Below are positions 45,078 to 56,050 of a DNA stretch of 64,000 nucleotides, piece by piece; within the stretch, counting starts at the first letter, position 1; the number at the start of each line of letters is the position of its first letter. Source of the stretch: Prostheceraeus crozeri (Eukaryota; Platyhelminthes; Polycladida; Euryleptidae); assembly GCA_907163375.1 (NCBI GenBank), contig CAJQUW010008601.1, positions 27,075-91,074 of the forward strand, read 5' to 3'. The notes under the pieces were generated by a model that was given only the letters and a program-made list of their open reading frames with translations, did no database searches and had not been told where the DNA came from. A program made the translations under genes and the position numbers.

Positions 45078-47033
45078 TCATAAATGCAAGCTATTGTATC
45101 TGCATACAGCAGACAACAATTGTTTGCCATAGTTATTGTTCTCAGTGCTGCGGATTTTATAGTTGTCCCACACACGCTGAAAATCATAATGGACGGATTC
45201 TGAAGTTTCCTCGCTCCCAAGACCTTTGTTGCCATTAAAGGAGCAGAACTCAGTAATGTGAAAAATCACGGCATGGATCTTCGGTGTGATTGGGATCTTC
45301 AACTTTTGATAAGATATCTTGAATAATTCGATTTTTGTGGCATAGTCAGCATCCAAGGTACTTCCATAGCATGAGTCGATGACGTCTTTGAAGCGCCTGA
45401 ATGCCTCAACAAATACAATTTGATTATTCGGAACCATTTGCTCTAGAACATCAACATTCGCTAACAACTTCCTGCTGGCATTCCCGGTGAAACTTCCTAC
45501 ATGCAGGCCTTCTCTTTGGATACCACAGCGTAGCAACCACTCGTCAGCCTGTTGCCAAAGTTTTCGCAAAGCCGAGAATATGGTATTTACCGGTCCTGTG
45601 AGTAAATGTAGTTCAGGTGGGGGAACGAGAGAAATAACTGTGGTGATATCGGATTTACCACAAAACATTGGAGGATGAACGACGCTACCGTGATATTTTG
45701 CCTTTTCTTTCACTGCGCCATCGTCATAGTAATTCCAAAACAGTTTCCTCAAAGTACCGACAGTTCTCTGATTTCCTTTGCAATCGAGTCGATCTTTTTT
45801 GATATCGCACCATGAGCATGGATGCACATTGCTATGTGACATCAGACCGAGCAAAATATTGCATAATTTTAGGTCACTGGCAACCGTAAATTTCCGGTTG
45901 AGCAAATGAATGCCGAAATTGATCCACAACTGTTTCAGATTGTAGTAGTTCTCGGGTACTTCAGGAACGATGCCTATAATGAAGCAACGTTTGACTCCTG
46001 AGTCTTTGAATTCCGAACGCCTTGATGTGCCTGTTGCATCATCTGACGGATCGAAGATGGAAAGACAATATTTTATAAAACCACCTCCGCCATCGATGCC
46101 GATCTTTATCAAAGCAGAGTCATTGTCAATACCTCTTTCTCGAAGAACAAAATCGACGAAAACGTTCAAATCACGACAAACAACTGCTCGTTCTTCTCTT
46201 GAATCGTCGTCAGATTTTTGGATCTTGAATGGCAGTAATCGAAGGTCAAAGAATCCATCCAATGAATGATTCAGTTCAAATAGTTTGTCTCTAAGACGAC
46301 GTTCTACAATTCCGGGGTTAGAATTTCGTAGATCTTGTGATAGCTTGTTTACTTCTCGAGTACTCAAATAAAGTATTTGTTGAATTTTTGTAAAAGTACA
46401 TGCTTGAATAATAGGCCTTTCTAGGCTTTTTCTCATCGGCGGTATTCTTCGATCGCAGTTTCCCAGCGTGGCTAGCGAAGTGGATTCGTTGATGGTTCTA
46501 CTTGCAACTCGCAGTTTAGTCTGCTTTGAAGGGGAATCCAACAAAGATTCAACGTTGTAAACTCTTGCCCGTCTAGAAGAGCACATTTCAACTGAATGGT
46601 TACTTCCTCTATAGATCTTTGCAAAACAACGTCCACATATTTTGAAATGTTCTACAGGTGGAATCACATTTGTTTGAGGTCGGCCTGATTTCCGTTTCAA
46701 TTTAACTGCATCTTGTAGGCTCATCAGTGCAACAGAGCAAATTCTACACTCACATTTCTTGCAGGATCGAGTGTTTGTTTGACGTCGCGGATCGTAGTCA
46801 TCTGGTAGAAAAAAGTCAACACTGTCCCCTTTACCTTTCTTCAGTAATAGCATGTGACAACGTCCACAAACGCCACTGGGAAAATCAGGATTGTCTATGT
46901 CAAAATGTTCAATTAAATGTTCTTGTACGATAGAAATTTCTTTAGCAGAAAGATTTCTCGACGCTTTCCGGTAACAAACGATGCATACTCCCTTCCGTAG
47001 TTTTTCGTGTGTTTCATCTAACGCCGTTGCCAT
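45078..47033 (-). CDS. Transposase with RAG1-N-terminal-like cysteine region, 651 aa
   Basis: Intact frame. The start is taken at MATALDETHEKLRK (ATG at 47031-47033, good context AAAATGG). N-terminal cysteine pairs C17/C20, C56/C59, C91/C94, C96/C99 and C133/C136 surround F..ID....P..VCGRC and VDFFLPDDYDP...SCKKC, resembling the RAG1 stretch FRIDVKAD...FCHNC...VYFPRN...SCDIC. This region is shared, as I recall, with molluscan N-RAG-TP transposons. The C-terminal part looks like a D/D/E transposase: IGIDGGGGF (D314), ASDLKLCNILLG (D387) followed by HPCSWC (H404, C406, C409), and KGLGSEETSESVHYDF (E609 or E612, H615). It is divergent from the recombinase gene starting at 47337 and shares a 300-bp spacer with it. 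Confidence 0.8.
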   Translation of the reverse strand: MATALDETHEKLRKGVCIVCYRKASRNLSAKEISIVQEHLIEHFDIDNPDFPSGVCGRCHMLLLKKGKGDSVDFFLPDDYDPRRQTNTRSCKKCECRICSVALMSLQDAVKLKRKSGRPQTNVIPPVEHFKICGRCFAKIYRGSNHSVEMCSSRRARVYNVESLLDSPSKQTKLRVASRTINESTSLATLGNCDRRIPPMRKSLERPIIQACTFTKIQQILYLSTREVNKLSQDLRNSNPGIVERRLRDKLFELNHSLDGFFDLRLLPFKIQKSDDDSREERAVVCRDLNVFVDFVLRERGIDNDSALIKIGIDGGGGFIKYCLSIFDPSDDATGTSRRSEFKDSGVKRCFIIGIVPEVPENYYNLKQLWINFGIHLLNRKFTVASDLKLCNILLGLMSHSNVHPCSWCDIKKDRLDCKGNQRTVGTLRKLFWNYYDDGAVKEKAKYHGSVVHPPMFCGKSDITTVISLVPPPELHLLTGPVNTIFSALRKLWQQADEWLLRCGIQREGLHVGSFTGNASRKLLANVDVLEQMVPNNQIVFVEAFRRFKDVIDSCYGSTLDADYATKIELFKISYQKLKIPITPKIHAVIFHITEFCSFNGNKGLGSEETSESVHYDFQRVWDNYKIRSTENNNYGKQLLSAVCRYNSLHL

Positions 47034-47099
47034 TTTGATCGTAAATGAAATCAAAACTTTACCAGTGAGCGACAATTCAATTCCTATGTTATATGTATA

Positions 47100-47176
47100 A
47101 GATATTCCATGATATTTCTGGGGACGAAGGCTCGAGGGATTTATTTTATATCACCCAGAAACATCATGGAATATCT
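47100..47176. repeat. 23-bp inverted repeat in the divergent promoter region
   Basis: 47100-47122 (AGATATTCCATGATATTTCT) and 47154-47176 pair at 22 of 23 positions around a 31-base loop. They lie between the two divergent genes of the composite element. Further CCATGATATT sites are at 47185-47194 and, inverted, at 52913-52922. Confidence 0.85.
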
Positions 47177-47336
47177 CATATATACCATGATATTTTTTAT
47201 GGGAGTTATTTAGATAACTCCCTTTGATTTGAATTGTAAATTTGTTTGTGATCAACGCATCATAGAATTCTTATTACGCGTACATATAGATCTATTTCGG
47301 TTGCATTGACAATTTTAGTGTAAACATTTGCCAGAC

Positions 47337-48149
47337 ATGGATGGTAAATTGGGCATTGTCAAACCTCTGGTAGACCTCACTAATGGATTCATCGGCAATC
47401 ACGATCTGAATATAATATCATATGATGAATTTAAAACTATTGAAGATCTGTTCCCACTACTAAGTGATTTGCAAAACCACAACATGAATTACATGTACAG
47501 CAGATTTGCCAACTACTCACAACAAGAGCTAAATGAATTGAATAAATCAGTGACAAACAAGAACACCAAAAAGCGCAATAAATGGGCAAATACAATATTT
47601 GAATCTTGGAGAAAAGAACGACTGGATTATGTAAATTCAAACATATGTGACTTATCCGATGATGCATTATGACAACTTATGACTAAGTTCATTCACGAAG
47701 TAAGGAAATCAAATGGTGAAAGATACCCAGGCAGATCTCTCGTGTCGATTGTTGCGGGAATACAATCACATATTTCGCTTACACGAAAAGTCGACTTCTT
47801 TCGAGATGAAAAGTTTTCAGCGGTGACAGTGAGTCTTGATTCATCGATGAGAATATCCACTGAAAGCGGTGCCAGTTTGAAATCGAAGTCGGCTGATGTG
47901 ATAAGTGAAAATGAGGAAAAATTATTATGGAGCCATGCCATGGGGCCTCCGATGGACAGTCATTGTTATATGCTCTGTTTTACTTGAATGGATTGAATTT
48001 TGCTCTTCGAGGCGGTGAGGAACACGTACATCTTCTTATTGAGCAATTTTCTTTTGAAGTTCGTGACGGCAAACGATGTCTTGTCTACCGTGAAAAACAT
48101 TCGAAAACAAATTCAGGAGGTTTGAATATTTGAGGCACAAAACCAAAAG
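47337..48149 (+). pseudogene. Tyrosine recombinase (DUF3504/Crypton-type), 5' part
   Basis: The first ATG in frame is at 47337 (MDGKLGIV). One in-frame stop near 47671 and a frame change near 47940 interrupt it. Recognisable pieces are ELNKSVTNKNTKKRNKWANT (N-terminal SAM-like region), EVRKSNGERYPGRSLVSIVA and LNFALRGGEEH (catalytic arginine), followed by REKHSKTNSGGLN. The gene continues after the LINE at 52221. It is distinct in sequence from the Crypton-like ORF at 6134-7336. Confidence 0.8.
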
Positions 48150-48665
48150 GAAGAAACCAAAACCAAAAGCACAAAACCACACCAGCAGTTGTGCTATGTT
48201 GTGCGGTCGTGTCTAAATAGTGTCTCGTGTTCGTCGATCATCGTTGGTCTTGTGTCATCGTTTTTTGTGCATTCCATGAGTGGATCTATACATCATCTGA
48301 AAGCCCGTCTCCTTCTGTGCATCTCTGTGTTGGTGGTTTTTGCATCCGACTTCGCATCGCTCCGCTAGAGGACTCAAACCGGTTTCGTGAGTGTGACTTA
48401 CTGCACTTCCGCAGTCTGTCACTGCGTCCATTTCGCTCTCCAGCCGGTCACGTGCTGCAGAGGAATTTTCTTCTCTACGAATATCTCAGTCTGCGTCTGG
48501 TTTGGTGAAGACAGTGGTCCTGGTGTATGTGCTACAGTGTTGGAATTGCGATCGCTGGAGATCGGGTGGTCTTGGTTCGAGTCCCTACTGTTAACGTTTG
48601 CTGTATCTCCACTTACGAATCCTGATCAGGATTATTTTACAAATTCTTCTTTTGTCTTGTTGAGG

Positions 48666-49412
48666 ATGCCTGAAAATACTCCAAAACGCAATACCAGATC
48701 CAACTCTGCTACTTCAAGTGCAACTCCTACCACTCTCGCTGACATAAGGGCCCTTATTGAAAACGTGCGTGAGGACTTTAAGTCATCCTTGAAGAGTGAA
48801 GTTGGTGCATTGAAGTCAACTATTTCGAGTCTTCTGTTATCGATTGATGAGCTAAGACAAGAAAACAAGCTTCTTAAAGACAAATATGACTCTTTGTCTG
48901 AGCAAATGATGAATGAAAGGGACCTTCATTTTCAGATATCCCAAGTTTCGAGTGAAGTTGAAGCTCGAGCGAAGCGGAGTTTGAATGTGATTATTTCGGG
49001 AATACCTGAAAACCCACATGCGACCTCTGGTTCTGCTGTTAATGATGACGAAGAAGATGACGATAATGATGAATCTATGTGTTCCGACGTCTTCAAAGCT
49101 GTTGGACTTTCATGTGAGTCGGACGACATCTGCTCAGTCACTCGATTGGGCAAGTCAGGAGTTGGACGGCCGCGTCTCTTGCGGGTCCGATTCAGATCAA
49201 CTGACTTACGTGATGCAGCCATTCGAAACTCTAAGGAATTAAGGAAGACATCTCGATTCCGTGGAGTCTATATTAATCCAGACCGCACGCCATTTCAGCA
49301 GGAATGTTGGAAAGGTGTTTTGGAAGAGCTGAAAATGAGAAAGGCCAATGGAGAGGACGTTGTGATCTATCGTGACCAGGTTGTGAAACGCAGGAACGTG
49401 AGAAATTTTTGA
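48666..49412 (+). CDS. LINE ORF1 protein, 248 aa
   Basis: Starts MPENTPKRNTRSNSATSSAT at 48666. Residues about 30-100 are a coiled coil (IRALIENVREDFKSSLKSEV onward). An RRM-like nucleic-acid-binding domain follows (KRSLNVIISGIPENP, acidic insert DDEEDDDND, VTRLGKSG, RPRLLRVRF, RGVYINPDRT). This is the layout of ORF1p in CR1/L1-like LINEs. It binds the element's RNA for retrotransposition. Frame intact. Confidence 0.85.
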   Translation: MPENTPKRNTRSNSATSSATPTTLADIRALIENVREDFKSSLKSEVGALKSTISSLLLSIDELRQENKLLKDKYDSLSEQMMNERDLHFQISQVSSEVEARAKRSLNVIISGIPENPHATSGSAVNDDEEDDDNDESMCSDVFKAVGLSCESDDICSVTRLGKSGVGRPRLLRVRFRSTDLRDAAIRNSKELRKTSRFRGVYINPDRTPFQQECWKGVLEELKMRKANGEDVVIYRDQVVKRRNVRNF

Positions 49413-52107
49413 AGTCGTTTTTACTCCCAATTTCGAAGTCAAAAACGACCACTGCAACCTCTGTGTCCAAGAACAACTGGCTAGTTTTGTGCAATTCTCA
49501 ATCTCTCTTTTATAAGCTAGACGAACTTCGAGCTCTTGTCTCAACAATTAAACCGACATTTATTTGTGTTACAGAAACGTGGCTTACTCCGGATGTTGAT
49601 AATAATGTGATTCAAATGAAAGGATATTCTTCTTTTCGTAACGATCGCCAAGATAACTTGTCCGACGGTCGTCGTGGCGGTGGTACGATTATTTACTCGA
49701 CTTTGTCATCTGGTGCTATTGAGGTTGATATTCCAATCGACATTGTAAAACCCAGTGGTATTGAGAACAATTTAATTAAGTTCAATGACTTCAACAACAA
49801 GCCCGCCTTCTTATTTTGCGTTTACTTACCTCCAGGTTTAAAAACTGAAATTGTTCATAACTTCAAGGATTATGTTATAAAGTGTTTTGATCTAGTGCTT
49901 GATGATGTTCCTGAGGCTTCTGTTTATGTGTGCGGTGATGTCAACAGATATGACCTCTCTTTTTTGAGTGTTCATTTTGATTTGACCAACATTGTAGAAT
50001 TGCCAACATTTGGTAGTGCTACTTTGGATAAATTTTTCTGCCTCTCTTATGAACAGAGCAACTTTAGTGTCTCTACCGCTCCATCTCTTGGTACAGCTTT
50101 AAATGCCCATGATATCGTTATTATTTCGAGAAATGTCATGCAAAAGGGCACTAAAGCTCATTATCACAAAGTTTACGACTTGCGCAAGTCATATGTTGAT
50201 GCTTTCAAATGTTTAATGTCTTCAATCGATTGGAAAGAATTGTATTCTAATACATGTGTGCAAACAGCGACTCAACTTTTTTATCAGCACTTTTGTAATG
50301 CTTTTCTGTTATTCCTGTATCATTTATAAGATTGACTCCTAACACTAAGCCATGGATAACACCAGTTTTAATCGATTTAATAAACAAACGCTGGTCGGCT
50401 TACAGATCGAAGGATTTCCCTCTTTACATGCACTACAAACAAAAAGTTAACATCGAGATTTACAAGTCGAAGAAATTGTGGGCTACTCGCATGAGTACTA
50501 ATGTGAAAGGTCTTTGGTCAGTTGTAAATGATGTGAGAGGCAAAAGCAATGATAATTCAGTTAACAGCATTGTATCGATTTTTGGTGACTGTGAAAATGG
50601 CTCCGAATCTATTAATCATTCATTTTCTTGTGTTTTTGCTGAAAAAGAAGCTTTCCCTGTTTTGAGCTTGTCAAGTACAAATGAAAATATCTGTGATGTT
50701 GAAACTGTACACACTCTTCTTATTCGACTTAAAACTAGTAAGGCATGTGGTAGTGATGATATCAATCCCATTTTCTTGAAAGTAGTGGCTGAATGTATAG
50801 CTGAACCATTGTGTTATCTGTATAATCTTTCTTTTAAGACTGGTATTGTGCCTGACATCTGGAAAATTGCCGATGTATGTCCTGTACCGAAATCAAAGCC
50901 TGTTAAGAAGGATCAGCTGAGATATATATCCCTCCTGCCAATTATGGAAAAGATATTTGAAAAAGTAATACTCAAGACCTATCGCAAGCCGTTATTGAAC
51001 TGCTATGATGACTGTCAGTATGCCTATCGTCCTCAGTCCTCCACTGTCTGTGCCTTGATTGTGATTCATGAAACAATTTTGAAATATCTTGATGATGTCA
51101 CTGTTGGTGCTGTACGTGTCGTTACTTTCGATATGTCTCGTGCTTTTGACTGCTTGCCTCACCATCTTCTTTTGTCTACCCTACTGGGTATGAATTTACC
51201 TGATTGTGACAATTTTGTTAACTGGATCAACAATTATTTGTGTCAGCGCAAGCAGAGAGTCAGGTTGGGACGTCAAAAAAGTTCATTTGTATCTGTCACC
51301 AGTGGGGTCCCTCAGGGATCAGTGTTGGGACCGATTTTATTCTCTGTTTATATGTCAAGCTATAGAGCGATAAATTCAAGTGTTCGTATATGTAAATATG
51401 CTGATGATATCACTATTGTTGTACCGATTTTCAAAGAACAATTCCACGATGTTAAGTTGATAAATGATGAAATCAAGAATTTTGAAAACTGGTGTCAGGA
51501 TCACAAAATGTTAATCAATCGATCTAAGACAAAAATTATGAATATCAATTTCAGTTCTTCCCCTTTGCCGTCAATTTCAGTCATCGAAAATGTAAGAGTT
51601 TTGAAAGTCTTAGGACTTTGTTTCAATGAAAATCTAAATTGGATTGATCATGTCGACTTTATTGGTAAGAAGCTGTCTCAGAGACTGTACATTTTGCGTA
51701 TATTGAAATCTGTTTTAACGCATCATCAGCTTGTTTGTATCTTTTTTGCCATCCTTCAGTCGCTAATTGATTATGCTTGTCAAGTTTTCATAAATCCAGG
51801 TCGCATTTTTGATAATAAATTGAAACTGATTTGCAAGCGAGCCTTCCGCATCATTCATGGTGAAAATGTGAAAAGTTGTGATAAATGTGATATTTTGAAT
51901 CATGATGTTCGTAGACGATCATTGTCTCTAAAATTGTTCAATGACATCCTCTCGTGTAAAGACCATGTTCTTAGAGCCCTGATTCCACCACACTCATGTC
52001 GTAGCAAAAGATTGTTACTACCCCGTGTTCGAACACAGCGTAGAGTGAACGGTTTTATTTTTTCTTGTGCCAAGATGTATAATGAGGCAATACAAGCTGC
52101 ATGTTGA
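49409..52107 (+). pseudogene. LINE ORF2: endonuclease and reverse transcriptase, one frameshift
   Basis: The frame opens at TTG (49409) overlapping the ORF1 stop by four bases (TTGA). The first part (to 50329) is an apurinic-type endonuclease: ICVTETWLTP, RRGGGTIIYS, CGDVNRYDLS, ALNAHDIVII. After a single frame change upstream of about 50330, the second part (to 52107) is a complete reverse transcriptase: SKACGSDDINPIFLK, LRYISLLPIMEKIFEK, VVTFDMSRAFDCLPHHLL, SGVPQGSVLGPILFSVYM and the catalytic CKYADDITIV, then the thumb and a cysteine-containing tail (KSCDKCDILNHD). Only this break is evident, so the copy is recent. Confidence 0.9.
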
Positions 52108-52220
52108 CTTTTGTCGCGTTGTTATATCAGTTTACGACTAATTTTGTAATGTATTTTGGACCTCCTCCGATTCTCAATAGGGGGTCGTTTTTGTTTTCAA
52201 TAAACGCTTACTTACTTACT

Positions 52221-52910
52221 GAAGTAGTACATTTTGAGAATGTATCGAACAGATCAAGATGCCATGTAACTTTGATGGAGCTTTTCCTCAGTAAACGACC
52301 TCAAAGCTCAAATCGCTTCTATCTGCAACCTTTAAAAAAACCAAACAATTTATGTTGGTACACATCTAAGCCAATAGGCAAGAACAAGCTCAACAAATTT
52401 ATGAAATCAATATGCGATCAAGCTGGAATAGATTCAAGCAGCAAAAGTAACCATTCCCTTCGTGCGACATGCGCAACAAGATTTTATCAGAACAACATTG
52501 ACGAACAACTCATCATGGAACGTACGGGTCACAGAAGTCTGGCAGGGGTCAGATGTTACAAAAGAACCGCAGATACTCACCTGGAAAACTGTTCTGCCAT
52601 TCTCGATGGAACAACTCTATCCAAGGTTTCAAAACCGTGTGGAAGTGGAACAGACTCTCTCATATTCAATTTCAACAATTGCAATGTCGTGATCAATAAT
52701 GTACGAGTACCGTTAAAAACAATTAGACATTGTTGTGTGACAAGTTCTCATGTTCATGTATACACGTGCATTGTTGGCATATTTAGAAGTGGGTATCCAC
52801 ATAGATATCCATATGGATATTTTAGCTGTATTCCCTGTTTGATAATAGAAACTACCATACACATAGATATTTTTGATGGAATTCCATTGAAAATAACTAC
52901 CGGAAAATAG
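52221..52910 (+). pseudogene. Tyrosine recombinase (DUF3504/Crypton-type), 3' part
   Basis: One open frame to the stop at 52908-52910. It carries VVHFENVSNRSRCHVTLMEL, PIGKNKLNKFMKSICDQAGI, NHSLRATCATRFYQNN (HxxR box), RTGHRSLAGVRCYKRT (GH box and nucleophilic tyrosine). All catalytic residues of the 3' half are present, unlike the ORF at 6134. The gene was intact up to the LINE insertion apart from the two breaks in the 5' part. An exact 15-bp inverse of 47180-47194 follows the stop at 52913-52927. Confidence 0.85.
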
Positions 52911-52927
52911 TTAATATCATGGTATAT

Positions 52928-53511
52928 TTATGCCATAACATACATGTGTATGACCATGCATATCTTTGGTATGACTCATCAATCAGTTTCAATCAATCAC
53001 GATGCACTAGCAGTTTAATGAAGAAATCGAACAATGCTGTTATGCACGCAACATAACGAGTCAAGACAATAGATATTTTATGGCTTCTATATCTTTATAG
53101 TAGTAAAGAGTAAAGAATATAATAAATAGAAGTATGAAGCGGAGAATTCTTTACCCTCGAAACTCTATATCACACTTGCATGTTACATGGTGGCTTTACT
53201 AATGACTTTATGTAGCCGGTAATCTGAAACAATGAGCCTTTTCCGAGTCTGCTCTAGACGTTGAGAAAAATGATCTTGTTGGTCTATTATGGTAACAAAA
53301 CATAACATGAGATGTGAAGATAAGACATGTCATAGAAAAAATACGATGATAGAATAAATGAGATGACAAAAGACGCTCGAGATTTCATTTGATAGCTATA
53401 AAGGATAGGTTTTGAAGATCATTATCTACATTTGTAAATTCTTAGATTCTGAGCTTCAATTACTTTGCAATTTCAATAGCTGCGGGAAATTTCTGATTTA
53501 ATAGATGAATG
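52928..53511. other. No gene seen
   Basis: AT-rich spacer between the recombinase gene and the right terminal inverted repeat. Confidence 0.5.
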
Positions 53512-53811
53512 AAAATATTTTCTATTTTTGCAAAATAGTGGTAAAACTTGCACGTACTACTCATAGAATAGATATGTCACCTATGCAGAGAGTACTTGAC
53601 AATTCCTTCAAGTATTTTGTGGATGCATTACAACAATATATAGTGCTATGACGGCTACTTTGTCTCGGAAATGTGTTGAGTTAAAAAGAAAAGGCCACAC
53701 AAAACGAAAATAGCCGCCATTTTGAAAATTGGCCATTAAAAAAAATATGAGCACTAGAAAATTTTCCTTTTTGCGATTATACACTTCAAATGGGTCATGG
53801 ATCACGAAAAA
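53512..53811 (-). repeat. Right terminal inverted repeat of composite element
   Basis: 300 bp, inverted partner of 41293-41593. Its outer end reads ...CACGAAAAA. Confidence 0.9.
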
Positions 53812-55009
53812 TAGGTTTGGCCGATGGTAATATTTTTTAAATCTGAATGTTGAAATGGGGACACCGTGTTGTCTTTTCTCATTATTATTTCATTATTTGC
53901 CAATTATATTACCTCACAATTAAGCCTGATATATGATAGCTGACGATCGAGTTATGTGAGTTTTGTATTCATGTTGTACTAAATCTGAAGTTCAAGATGA
54001 ATCGTGTAATTTGTTTCTTACACTTTTTGCATATCTTGCTAGTCACAATACAGTCATTTTTATCTTTGTACGAGAGACTATTTTTCTATTAAATCGATTG
54101 GTTAGGAGCTGACGAAACTGAAATCGTCGTTAATAAGATGTAGATACTTTTCTTCTCTCATAGAATTTCGGTAGTTCATAACTGATACGCGTTTAAGTCT
54201 ATGAAATATAAGAATTGTCGCCTAGTTAGGTCCACCAAAACAGATGAAAAACAAAACACACATCAAAATGACATAGTTACTTATAAAATGGAAGAAAAGC
54301 GTTTGATTTTTGTGTCCCGATTTTCTGTATGGACGTCCCGATTTTTAGCCGACAGGAGTTGCAGTCCTGTTACTGAAAGAGGAGATTTTTGTGCCACTGT
54401 CCGGCAAACTCAATAACGGATGTGCGTGTACTGTATAATAACTTGTTTGAGAACACAAGCTGGTGATGTATGATGCGTTGTGGGTGATTCGCGTACATGT
54501 ACGACCATCATGATAGGGAGGAGGGCCGATTGATGTTATTCTGGTGGTCGTCATGATGGACACTATTATCTACAGTGTTGTGCAGCAAAATTGCCCACTC
54601 CTGTTAATTTTGCAAAAAATACAGTCCTCTAGAAGTGGCTACACACGCTTTTTAGTTTTGTTTCTTTTTGCATTTTTCTGACCGTTCTCACGAGACTAAA
54701 ATACTTGTTCAATATTCATTTGCATTAATGTGTAATGAAGATAATCGTACATTTTTATAAAGTTGATTGGGAGTGCAATTACATTGAATTACCATCAATC
54801 ATGTACAGGTTGTAAATGAAATATTCTGTTGTCCTTTTCTCTCCACAAATAATTCTAAATAATGAAAATTCTCCGTCTTATATTAATGTCCTGACTAGAC
54901 GATGACCTCCTACATGAACTGATGTGTTATCATCATTGTCTGTCGGCTGACGCTTTGACCGGCCAAGTGTGTGGCCAGCGGATATGATGACAGGAAGTTC
55001 ACTTTTCAG
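53812..55009. other. RSU1 intron (copy B), no gene seen
   Basis: From 53872 collinear with 8889-10007. The first 60 bp (53812-53871) have no copy A counterpart. Confidence 0.6.
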
Positions 55010-55142
55010 GTAATCTCCAACTGAGCGGCACACGACAAGTTCTCAAACTGGATGACAACTACTGGGTGGAGCCAATCAAGAATCAACTACAAGTCGGCGT
55101 TCAGCACGTGCTAGAATATGTGAGGACGGATACTTACCGACA
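55010..55142 (+). CDS. RSU1: RSU1 penultimate coding exon, copy B
   Basis: Same sequence as 10008-10140, with the same acceptor and donor. It continues in phase from the exon ending at 33713 (A + GT = Ser) and encodes the RSU1 C-terminal cap that packs against the last leucine-rich repeat, with YWVEPI and VLEYVRTDTYR as landmarks. Confidence 0.92.
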
Positions 55143-55282
55143 GTGAGTCCCGAGATAATGATCTTCATAGGAAGTTCGGTGATGCTGTTCCGATTAACTT
55201 CAACGAAACTCCGAATTCAAGTCACCATTTGTTAGCTCCCATTACATAGTGTTTTTGAATAGATGAACCGACATGTTAGATA

Positions 55283-55483
55283 GTCTCCGTAGTACAGTGG
55301 CTAAGTGACTGACCTAGCGATCTTGTGGTCCAGAGGTCGAGGCCCGAAAGTGTCATTGGAAGTCGTACGGAAGGGTCTCTTGACTAAAAGATCACAACAC
55401 TCCTGATGATAGTGTGACTGTGTCAGCACCGTCCAAGCCCCCAGTATGGGGAGTAGTGACATTAAACCGTCATTCATTCAAAC
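55283..55483 (+). repeat. tRNA-derived SINE, copy B
   Basis: Equivalent of 10281-10484. Small indels in the body. Already present before the segmental duplication. Confidence 0.75.
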
Positions 55484-56050
55484 CAACATTCAACTAAAGA
55501 GATCAGGCGATTGTTCTGATTTATATATCAAATTATTTATTCATAAACAAGCATGGTTAGAGACTACGTTTAAATCTGTTAATTTCGAGAATTAATTTAT
55601 CTGTTGTGCGTAATTCAGGTGTGGTATAATGTGAAAATAAGAAAGCAACAATGATATCGGCATCGACTCATGTGAAAGACATTTTAGAAATCTCAGTTGG
55701 CGTATATCTACATGTGTATTCATAGCATTGTGGCCCAGTCCAACATAGACTTAATTAACAATATTATAATCGAGACTGGAGTCGAAAGATGGAGTACTGC
55801 CATCTGCACATCTTTTGAATAGCAATTTGATCTATCGTTTATCTCATCTCATTCTCATCGTTAATTGCGACTTCTGATGCTTTGATGAACATCAATCCCC
55901 ATCTACTGTTCTTAATATCAGCAGTCAGAATTGTGACGATTCATTGATTACATTTGCTATGACAACTGGTATGTGATTTACGTGATTTTCAACAGTAAGG
56001 AATCATTTCACTCCCACATCCATCTTCCAATCTGAACATCAAAAATGAAG

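Larger units (their letters stand above)
48150..52220 (+). mobile_element. CR1-like LINE inserted in the recombinase gene
   Basis: About 4.1 kb with a 5' UTR (to 48665), ORF1, ORF2, AATAAA at 52199-52204 and a (CTTA)n tail ending at 52220. A weak GAAG duplication may flank it (48150-48153, 52221-52224). Before and after it the recombinase sequence resumes (GGLN..RHKTK then VVHFENVSNRSRCHV). It looks full-length or nearly so and fairly young. Confidence 0.85.
41293..53811. mobile_element. 12.5-kb composite element bounded by 300-bp inverted repeats
   Basis: 41293-41593 and 53512-53811 are inverted copies (about 90% identical by eye), both starting TTTTTCGTGATCCATGACCC at the outside. The matching point in copy A (8858-8889) lacks the whole block. 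Inside, after removing a piggyBac element and a LINE, lie two divergent genes: a DDE-type transposase with a RAG1-N-like region (minus) and a tyrosine recombinase (plus). No clean target duplication was found at the outer ends, and about 60 bp beyond the right repeat are also absent from copy A. A single element is therefore inferred, not proven. Confidence 0.6.

Noticed and set aside
41293-53811. Polinton/Maverick interpretation because of long terminal inverted repeats and large size
   Set aside because: No integrase, polymerase, capsid or packaging genes. Most of the length comes from a nested piggyBac and a LINE.
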